A DNA stretch of 11,039 nt from an uncultured Lachnospiraceae bacterium (GTDB lineage: Bacteria; Bacillota_A; Clostridia; Lachnospirales; Lachnospiraceae), in assembly GCA_947175285.1 (NCBI GenBank), contig CAMWMM010000112.1, forward strand, positions 1 to 11,039, in the 5' to 3' direction. The position numbers and the translations under genes are program-made. Position 1 is the stretch's first letter, and each line of letters starts with the position of its first letter. Below the pieces are notes generated by a model. It searched no databases, was not told the origin of the DNA, and was given only the letters and a program-made list of their open reading frames with translations. Shown here one piece after another: positions 6,217-11,039 of the stretch.

Positions 6217-7184
6217 CTAATCCTCCAAGATTTCCAAAATCTCGTCTTTTGTATGCTCACCCGGCTCGATACACTTAGAAGTGTCAATCAGTTTATTAAG
6301 ACATTCCTCGTACTCTTCCTCTGTCGTCAGACTGCCTTCCCAAAAATAATCATAACCCAAAAATCCTTTTTCAGCATCATTGTTCTCGGAAGTCCACCCT
6401 GTTCCGATTTCCGAAAACTCTCCTTTTTCCAGCATATAAACATTACAGGGATAGAATCCGGCATTACCCCAGCCGCTATAGAACAGTCCGCCATATTCAA
6501 TATACTCTATTCCACCTCTCTCACGATTCATGGCTCTTACTTTTCCATCATAAAAGGAAACTATGAATGCCCCGGTTGCCATAATCCCTGTATGTATATA
6601 AAGTTCAGGAATATCGTCATCATCCACATATATCAACGAATAATCGGAACTATTTTCCAGCGTCCATATCGTACTTTGGGGTTTATTTATAAAGTCAATA
6701 TAGGCTTCCTGCCACGTCGCAAAATTCTTTAACCGTTTGCCTGTCCATTCCAACACATTTTCTGTCTGCTTTGCAATCTGCTCCTCCCTGTACTGCATAT
6801 ACTGCTCCATGTCTATCTTATCATACGGGGAATAGTTTCTATAGTCATCTTCTTCGTCCATGCTTCCATTCTTATTCCCGTCAAACCACCAAAACTCTCC
6901 GTCACTTTCCGTGCTGCCGTCAGTGTTTATCGTAATAAATTGAATGGTTTCATCGTTATATTTATTATCAGTAAAATGCAGAATCCCGCATACTTCATTC
7001 GTAACAACAGGCTCATAGCTCCACCAGTCCTCAAAAAGGATCTGTAGCATTCCATCCACTGCTTTTATCGCATAATACACCTCATCATCCCTGATATGTA
7101 ATTCTTCACTGCCGTCCCCGTCTATATCTCCAAAACAATATTCGATATCATTATTCCAAAACAATTCGTCAATCGTCACTTGTT
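6217..7184 (-). repeat. Homologous copy of the lipoprotein core (pairs with 3504-4474)
   Basis: This is the second member of the direct duplication described for 3504-4474. Similarity begins at the segment encoding EEQVTID and continues to the final residues (ILEILED against ILEILAR). The signal peptide and tether regions upstream differ much more than the core. Confidence 0.8.
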
Positions 7185-7551
7185 CTTCTGTCGGATCATC
7201 TTCGGTATATCTTATGTAAACCTTTTTAGCTACCGTAAGTTCACCGTTCAGGAAAAGCTCATAAACTTCCTCCGGGCTAAAATTAGTATCATAATGATCA
7301 TCCACTATCTTCGGATCGTTTACGGCTTTCTCTTCCTCGCTCTCAGCGTCATCCAATATTATGTCAACCGTATCATTTTCTATGCTATCCCCATCTGATT
7401 CTACATTTTCTATCGTTTCGGTGCTTTCTGTGGTTTCAACACTTTCTGCGGTTTTGCCAGAATCCACATCCGCATCGTTTCCACATCCGGTAAGAAGCGC
7501 TATTGCGGGTATTAGTAACATGGCTGTACATCTGGCTATATCTCTTTTCAT
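6217..7551 (-). CDS. Secreted lipoprotein with FG-GAP-like and EF-hand-like calcium loops (copy 1)
   Basis: A 444-residue lipoprotein precursor. The signal MKRDIARCTAMLLIPAIALLTGC has the lipobox LLTGC with Cys23. Residues 24-80 are an extracellular tether dominated by Thr, Glu, Ser, Val and Asp (SVETTESTETIENVES). The core carries GDIDGDGSEEL (141-151), an EF-hand-like loop DGNKNGSMDEED (224-235) and IYVDDDDIPEL (307-317), matching the paralogue at 3504-4811 position for position. The start is certain: it forms an ATGA overlap with the stop of the upstream gene, and the AGGAGG ribosome binding site lies inside the last codons of that gene, so translation is coupled. Compared with its paralogue, a VYIRYTEDD segment sits after GELTV rather than in the tether, pointing to internal rearrangement. 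Role unknown; a surface protein stabilised by calcium is the best reading of the motifs. Confidence 0.85.
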   Translation of the reverse strand: MKRDIARCTAMLLIPAIALLTGCGNDADVDSGKTAESVETTESTETIENVESDGDSIENDTVDIILDDAESEEEKAVNDPKIVDDHYDTNFSPEEVYELFLNGELTVAKKVYIRYTEDDPTEEQVTIDELFWNNDIEYCFGDIDGDGSEELHIRDDEVYYAIKAVDGMLQILFEDWWSYEPVVTNEVCGILHFTDNKYNDETIQFITINTDGSTESDGEFWWFDGNKNGSMDEEDDYRNYSPYDKIDMEQYMQYREEQIAKQTENVLEWTGKRLKNFATWQEAYIDFINKPQSTIWTLENSSDYSLIYVDDDDIPELYIHTGIMATGAFIVSFYDGKVRAMNRERGGIEYIEYGGLFYSGWGNAGFYPCNVYMLEKGEFSEIGTGWTSENNDAEKGFLGYDYFWEGSLTTEEEYEECLNKLIDTSKCIEPGEHTKDEILEILED

Positions 7552-8648
7552 TTTTTACCTCCTAACTCCAACAACTTCAAATAATGGGGAATATCTTCTT
7601 TTACAGGATGTATTTTAAATGGCGCACCGCAGCATCCGCAATGCCATTTTTCTTCCTTTTCAAACTCATATTTTACTCCAAATTTACAGGTTCCGTTTAT
7701 GCGGTTTTGGCATCCGCTGTCACTATGGCGAAATATTTCCACGATTTTTTCAGGGCACTCATTTACATACTCTAAACACTTCTCTGCATTTCGGATTCTC
7801 AATTCCAAATAGAGTTTTCCCTTATCAGAGTCCAGTGCATAATCGTATACCGGCTGCTTACCATAATATCGAAGCATGGGACCTTCGTTTGAATCTCCCT
7901 TCTGCCTTGTATACCCTTGTCCTATCAATAGGTTATCCAGAATAGATATCAATTCCCTGTCTGCCTCATCGTGCATCTTATCAGCAACATAATCATAACC
8001 CTCCGCCACACTGCATATGTGCAGACCTTCCGCCAATACTTTATAATTCCATCCGATAAATGCGTTGCTAAACGCGACTGTACCCGAATAAATATTTTTT
8101 ACATCTTTTAGCTGTGTATTATTTACTTTCTTCGCAACAGCAGAAAGAACCTTTATGACATTCTGATTATCCGGATAGTCAATTTCCAGATAATCTCCTG
8201 ATGACAAACTGTATTTTTTAATTCCGTCAAATGCAAATCCATAATCACACAATACTTCTAATAATAGATTTGTCTTTTTCGCCTTATTCATTTTTCTGAC
8301 TTGTGCCGTATCCGTAATGAATACATTCCCCTTAAAGTCGCCGCAGGCAAACAACCAGAACATAAAATAAAACAAATTCCGCGGCGCGTTTCTTGCTTCT
8401 CTTGCCTGATTTGAGAAATAATTATATTCATCTATTTTGTACAATGGCAGACCGAATCTTTCAGGTGCATCTGCAATATCAGAATACATCCGGTAAAACA
8501 TCTCCCCAATTTCCCTATATGCACTTTCAAATTCCTCATGGGAAAGCGTCTGTAAAAAATCAGGATGTATCTCAAATTGACTGGGAATATCCACTAATTC
8601 ATTACGACGTATCAATGCCCATTCACTGACTAAATAGTTTTCTCTCAC
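7548..8648 (-). CDS. Uncharacterised soluble protein with C-terminal cysteine cluster
   Basis: A protein of 366 residues if it starts at GTG 8648. That start gives a GTGA overlap with the stop of the GNAT gene and has AGAGGCAGG about 8 nt upstream. The frame is also open to another GTG at 8678 (10 residues longer), but that one lacks a ribosome binding site and would overlap the GNAT gene by 34 nt. There is no signal peptide or long membrane segment, so it is probably cytoplasmic. The middle part is mixed alpha/beta (NVFITDTAQVRKM, SGDYLEIDYPDNQNVIKVL). The C-terminus holds five cysteines in C-x7-C and C-x-C-C arrangement (SGCQNRINGTC, then WHCGCCGAPFKIH), which could bind zinc. Translation is coupled to the downstream lipoprotein by an ATGA overlap. 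I do not recognise the family and assign no function. Confidence 0.75.
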   Translation of the reverse strand: MRENYLVSEWALIRRNELVDIPSQFEIHPDFLQTLSHEEFESAYREIGEMFYRMYSDIADAPERFGLPLYKIDEYNYFSNQAREARNAPRNLFYFMFWLFACGDFKGNVFITDTAQVRKMNKAKKTNLLLEVLCDYGFAFDGIKKYSLSSGDYLEIDYPDNQNVIKVLSAVAKKVNNTQLKDVKNIYSGTVAFSNAFIGWNYKVLAEGLHICSVAEGYDYVADKMHDEADRELISILDNLLIGQGYTRQKGDSNEGPMLRYYGKQPVYDYALDSDKGKLYLELRIRNAEKCLEYVNECPEKIVEIFRHSDSGCQNRINGTCKFGVKYEFEKEEKWHCGCCGAPFKIHPVKEDIPHYLKLLELGGKK

Positions 8649-8944
8649 AATATATACCTGCCTCTCATAATAGAACACTCGGACACTTTAATAAAACCTA
8701 ATTTTTCCGCCATTTTTTCAGACGCAGTATTTTTATAATGACATGCCCACACAGGTTCTTTTGCCTGCCGGGTGGCATATTGTATCATCTTATTTGCAAC
8801 AATCATCCCTAATCCCTGTTGTTTATATTCAGGCTTCGTTTCTATCCCGATATCTATTTCTTTCGTACTTACTGCAGCAGAAAATGCCCATGAAGCAATA
8901 TCGATTAAATTAGGATACCGCAATGAACTAAGTTTATGCAGCAT
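8645..8944 (-). CDS. GNAT acetyltransferase, N-terminally truncated (C-terminal half only)
   Basis: The 99-residue product matches the C-terminal half of a clostridial GNAT acetyltransferase (GNAT_acetyltran type). It has the strand SWAFSAAVSTKEIDIGIET (residues 18-36), the acetyl-CoA pyrophosphate loop QQGLGM (42-47, pattern Q/R-x-x-G-x-G/A), and the late motif YKNTASEKMAEKLGF (70-84) with the conserved Asn. Family members are usually 240-270 residues; the N-terminal half with the substrate-side strands is absent, and the DNA upstream is the intact hydrolase gene, so it was probably lost by deletion. The first 15 residues (MLHKLSSLRYPNLID) are not obviously family-like. Nevertheless the ATG has a good ribosome binding site (AGGAG, 8 nt upstream) that overlaps the hydrolase stop, so it may be translated. 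It may act as a spacer that keeps translational coupling, or be a decaying gene; catalytic activity is doubtful. Confidence 0.72.
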   Translation of the reverse strand: MLHKLSSLRYPNLIDIASWAFSAAVSTKEIDIGIETKPEYKQQGLGMIVANKMIQYATRQAKEPVWACHYKNTASEKMAEKLGFIKVSECSIMRGRYIL

Positions 8945-8955
8945 TTTACACTCTC

Positions 8956-9702
8956 CTACTCTCCAATCAGTTCCATAATAGCCTCAATCGTAATCTGTCT
9001 TTGTTCCTCACCGCTGATTCCCGGTGTTCCATCTCCATCCTGTTTTCCATAACTTCCAAACTGCGCATGACACCCCGCCTCTATAATACACTCTTTTCTA
9101 TCTGCCGGAAGGTTCGTAAGATTATTTTCGTATTTCTCCATATTCAATACACCGTCCTCCGTCCCATAAACCGAAAGCGCCCGCAGTCCGGTACTACTGA
9201 TATCCTTTGTGGAATATGCCGCCAAAAGAATCAGTCCGCTATAGTCATCTGCATGCTCTGCCACATGGACAGCCGCCATAGAACCGCCAAGAGAATGACC
9301 GCCTATATACCAGTTTTCAATTCCTGAAAAATTCTCCTGCAGCCCCTCTGCTGCATCCGGGGCAAGAACCGCCAGATTACAGGGCATCCTGCACAACACA
9401 CAAAGAACTCCCTCTTCTGCAAGGCCATGCAATAGCGGTGCGTATGCCATATACTCCACTTTTCCTCCCGGATAAAATATCAATCCGGCTGTCGCCTCTT
9501 CCGGCACAAAAGCTATCACATCCTCTTCTATCCATTCTACTTTTACCGCCTCGTCAGACAAAAGAGCCTGCTCAGCATCCTCATCCGCCCGATAATAATC
9601 ATTTACATAGATAATGCAAGTAACTGAAAGCATTACAATGATACCAACAATAGCCGCAAGCCAAATCTTCCATCTTTTATTTCCGAAATTTCTTTTCTCC
9701 AT
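8956..9702 (-). CDS. Membrane-anchored alpha/beta hydrolase
   Basis: A 248-residue protein with a basic N-terminus and one hydrophobic segment (residues 13-33) that would anchor it to the membrane, with the catalytic domain outside. The domain has the alpha/beta hydrolase plan: strand and oxyanion region GLIFYPGGKVEY (73-84), nucleophile elbow GGHSLGG with Ser137, acid in YGTEDG with Asp183, and catalytic His212 in GCHAQFGSYG. This complete Ser-Asp-His set and the PGGKV-type oxyanion turn fit the Abhydrolase_5 (PF12695) group of esterases; the substrate is unknown. The ATG at 9702 has GGAG five bases upstream and lies 12 nt after the stop of the LURP-like gene; the GNAT remnant begins 11 nt downstream, so all three are probably on one transcript. 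Confidence 0.87.
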   Translation of the reverse strand: MEKRNFGNKRWKIWLAAIVGIIVMLSVTCIIYVNDYYRADEDAEQALLSDEAVKVEWIEEDVIAFVPEEATAGLIFYPGGKVEYMAYAPLLHGLAEEGVLCVLCRMPCNLAVLAPDAAEGLQENFSGIENWYIGGHSLGGSMAAVHVAEHADDYSGLILLAAYSTKDISSTGLRALSVYGTEDGVLNMEKYENNLTNLPADRKECIIEAGCHAQFGSYGKQDGDGTPGISGEEQRQITIEAIMELIGE

Positions 9703-9714
9703 AAAAACTCCATT

Positions 9715-10185
9715 CTACCTCTGACTGCAATTAGCCGCATCAATAGCAATGACCAAAAGCAGTCCGTCCAGCTCATCCGCCGGATTACTGAAATCTATCA
9801 CATATGTATCTCCCCAATTCAGCAGCTCTTTGGAAATATGTATCACAGTACTGCATCCGCTGTAAACATCATAATCCCATCCAAGGAAATCTCCTTCTAC
9901 ACGCCAGCCGTTATAATCAATTTCATATTTCGGGTTAAAAAACGCAAACTGTTTCTGAATTGTTCCTTTTACTTCTCCCCCGATTTCTATTTCAAAGGCA
10001 GGTAAAAAAGTCAGTATCTTTTGATGGATGACTCCGATTTCGTTATTGTACTTATCATAAATATGCAGTTGGTGTCCCAATGCAAACAATTCCGCTTTGA
10101 CAAAATACTTTGCATTTCCGCTTTCATCATACACATCATAGGAATCTGTCCACGAAAATACACGTTGTTTGATTAATAATCTCAT
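9715..10185 (-). CDS. LURP-one-related (Tubby-like fold) protein
   Basis: A 156-residue protein with the typical pattern of bacterial LURP-one-related proteins (YxjI/COG4894): an N-terminal MRLLIKQRVFSWTDSYDVYD strand pair, YFVKAELFALGHQLHIYD (residues 27-44), IGVIHQKILTFLPAFEIEI (50-68), YEIDYNGWRVEGDFLGWDYDVY (87-108) and a final hydrophobic helix DGLLLVIAIDAA (140-151). The fold is a beta-barrel around one hydrophobic helix, like Tubby and phospholipid scramblases; lipid or membrane binding is often proposed, but the bacterial role is unknown. Length fits the family. The ATG at 10185 has GGAGG ten bases upstream. It is the first gene after the toxin-antitoxin terminator and heads the long leftward gene run. 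I found no convincing promoter of its own. Confidence 0.85.
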   Translation of the reverse strand: MRLLIKQRVFSWTDSYDVYDESGNAKYFVKAELFALGHQLHIYDKYNNEIGVIHQKILTFLPAFEIEIGGEVKGTIQKQFAFFNPKYEIDYNGWRVEGDFLGWDYDVYSGCSTVIHISKELLNWGDTYVIDFSNPADELDGLLLVIAIDAANCSQR

Positions 10186-10215
10186 AGTAAGGTATCCTCC
10201 ACAATTTCCCCTGTT

Positions 10216-10247
10216 AAAAACGGAAAACCGGTAATACCAGCTTTCCG
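10216..10247 (-). terminator. Rho-independent terminator of the toxin-antitoxin operon
   Basis: On the minus strand CGGAAAGCTGGT (10236-10247) pairs with ACCGGTTTTCCG (10221-10232) around a 3-nt ATT loop, giving a 12-bp stem with two G-T wobbles, followed directly by five T (10216-10220). It lies 20 nt after the toxin stop codon. It is only 30 nt before the LURP-like gene, so that gene needs either readthrough or a promoter hidden within or before the hairpin. Confidence 0.8.
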
Positions 10248-10266
10248 CACTCCTAAAGTAATAATT

Positions 10267-10629
10267 TCATTGCACCAGCAACTTACTCAACTTCTTGTCA
10301 AAAGTTTTTATTTCATAACCTTTGACCACATGATAAGCATATAAAATACAGTCTGGAAAATCCAGATTCTGTTCTGCAAAAGTTTCAATGCCAAGCTTCA
10401 GCACCTCTGGTTCAGGCGTATTGACCTCTGACAGAAACTCAAGCAGACACTGTCCAATCTCCACTTTGTCAATATGGTATACCCCTTTCAAGACGTAAAT
10501 CACTTCTGCAACAATTTCTATATTAACCTGAACAGACATATTTTTAATAATTGCCTCAGCCTCAGACGCCATCCGGTCATCATCATTCAACAAATACCTC
10601 AAAATAATATTTGTATCAAGCATTACCAT
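10267..10629 (-). CDS. PIN-domain ribonuclease toxin (VapC-like)
   Basis: A 120-residue single PIN domain. The four acidic positions of the metal site are present: Asp5 in MLDTNIILRYL, Glu42 in VAEVIYVLKG, Asp93 (with Asp90) in LDFPDCILYAYH, and Asp111 in KTFDKKL. The length and order fit VapC-type toxins, Mg2+-dependent RNases that typically cut tRNA or rRNA; the target here is unknown. Its first 14 nt overlap the end of the antitoxin gene, so the two are translationally coupled. There are two closely spaced ATGs (10629 and 10623); GGTGG about 9 nt upstream favours 10629. No damage is visible, so the toxin appears active. Confidence 0.88.
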   Translation of the reverse strand: MVMLDTNIILRYLLNDDDRMASEAEAIIKNMSVQVNIEIVAEVIYVLKGVYHIDKVEIGQCLLEFLSEVNTPEPEVLKLGIETFAEQNLDFPDCILYAYHVVKGYEIKTFDKKLSKLLVQ

Positions 10630-10855
10630 ATTTTTCTACCACCGCCTTTTCCCACGCTGTCACTTCCTGCTCCCTCAAGCTTGGATCAGCATACTTTGCC
10701 AACATACCTCTTGCAGTATGCACATTCTTCTTTTGAGGAAGTTCCTCAACGAATTCATCCAATATTGTGATAATTAGCTTTTGATTTTTCTGTGCATGAA
10801 TTTTTCCTAGTGTTCGAACAGTCTCTCCATCATAATAACCCTCTAATGCCAGCAT
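10616..10855 (-). CDS. Antitoxin of the PIN toxin
   Basis: A 79-residue protein encoded directly upstream of, and overlapping, the PIN toxin. The N-terminus MLALEGYYDGETVRTLGKIH followed by KNQKLIITILDEF looks like the beta-rich DNA-binding or dimerisation part of small antitoxins; the pattern resembles AF2212-like (DUF104) or DUF2281-type proteins, but I cannot fix the family. The charged C-terminal part (YADPSLREQEVTAWEKAVVE) is a probable helix that wraps the toxin. The ATG at 10855 is preceded by AGGTGATGAT and by a good promoter. Antitoxins of this type usually repress their own operon, and the inverted repeat near the -35 box would be the natural site. Confidence 0.8.
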   Translation of the reverse strand: MLALEGYYDGETVRTLGKIHAQKNQKLIITILDEFVEELPQKKNVHTARGMLAKYADPSLREQEVTAWEKAVVEKYGNA

Positions 10856-10895
10856 ATCATCACCTACCTTTATAATTCAAACTTTATATACTTAC

Positions 10896-10924
10896 ATTAT
10901 ATCCCGATAGAAATTTCATAGCAA
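10896..10924 (-). promoter_or_regulatory. Promoter of the toxin-antitoxin operon
   Basis: On the minus strand TTGCTA (10919-10924) and a perfect TATAAT (10896-10901) are exactly 17 nt apart, giving a leader of about 35 nt before the antitoxin ATG at 10855. This is one of the strongest sigma-A-type matches in the window. Confidence 0.6.
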
Positions 10925-10934
10925 ACAAAATTTC
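10910..10934. repeat. 7-bp inverted repeat around the -35 box (candidate autoregulation operator)
   Basis: GAAATTT (10910-10916) and AAATTTC (10928-10934) are inverted copies separated by 11 nt, with the -35 box in the middle. Binding of the antitoxin or toxin-antitoxin complex here would block the promoter, as is usual for such operons. The arms are AT-rich and could occur by chance. Confidence 0.35.
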
Positions 10935-11039
10935 TTTACTACAAAAAGAAAAGGATCCGTCTTCCCCAAATGTTCCGTCTTTTCACATTAATGTCCATTT
11001 CCCATACCTCTCTATTTCTTACGATTACGTATGCATAAC

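Noticed and set aside
6253..6732. Plus-strand 159-codon frame opposite the lipoprotein
   Set aside because: Antisense to a gene whose frame is confirmed by its paralogue; no independent support.
8648..8678. GTG at 8678 as the start of the Cys-cluster protein
   Set aside because: No ribosome binding site precedes it and it would overlap the GNAT gene by 34 nt, whereas GTG at 8648 has a ribosome binding site and a 4-nt GTGA overlap.
8645..9702. A frameshifted single gene joining the hydrolase and the GNAT fragment
   Set aside because: The hydrolase is complete with its own stop, the GNAT fragment has its own ribosome binding site, and no known protein joins these two domains in this way.
10939..11037. 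Minus-strand frame open from the right edge, 32 codons ending in WGRRILFFL, possibly the end of a neighbouring gene
   Set aside because: Thirty-two codons without a stop is not significant and no motif is recognisable; another frame at the edge also ends quickly, so a gene end cannot be assigned.

Overview
The window looks like chromosomal or accessory DNA of a low-GC Gram-positive anaerobe, most likely a Clostridia/Lachnospiraceae relative. The reasons are AT-rich intergenic DNA, strong AGGAGG-type ribosome binding sites, many type II lipoproteins with a serine/threonine/glutamate-rich linker, and a PD-(D/E)XK protein of a kind I associate with that group. No rRNA, tRNA, CRISPR array or transposase was seen. 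Nearly every gene lies on the minus strand; the exception is the PD-(D/E)XK gene near position 2410.

Reading the minus strand from the right edge: (1) a PIN-domain toxin-antitoxin pair (10855 to 10267), with a recognisable promoter, an inverted repeat around its -35 box and a clear Rho-independent terminator. (2) A tightly packed run of seven genes (10185 to 3504): a LURP-one-related protein, a membrane-anchored alpha/beta hydrolase, an N-terminally truncated GNAT acetyltransferase, an unrecognised protein with a C-terminal cysteine cluster, a large calcium-loop lipoprotein, an exported protein with beta-propeller-like sequence, and a second copy of the lipoprotein. Spacings of -4, -4, 11, 12 and 14 nt suggest one transcript with translational coupling. 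Just past the last lipoprotein is a small reading frame (3498 to 3333) that appears broken by a one-base frameshift. (3) A single plus-strand gene (2410 to 3315) for a PD-(D/E)XK nuclease-like protein with a coiled-coil tail. (4) Divergent from it, an MFS efflux-type transporter (TTG start at 2083) followed by a small membrane-anchored protein and a possible 20-residue remnant. (5) At the left edge, the first 60 residues of an MNT-type nucleotidyltransferase with its own promoter.

The divergent region between the transporter and the nuclease-like gene (2084 to 2409) is the most structured non-coding stretch. It has candidate promoters in both directions, a 9-bp inverted repeat touching both, and a terminator-like hairpin in the transporter leader. 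The same 10-mer as one arm of the repeat recurs upstream of the nucleotidyltransferase gene.

No known defence or biosynthetic system can be assembled here. The most unusual content is the duplicated EF-hand/FG-GAP-like lipoprotein pair around an unrelated exported protein, coupled to an unrecognised Cys-cluster protein.
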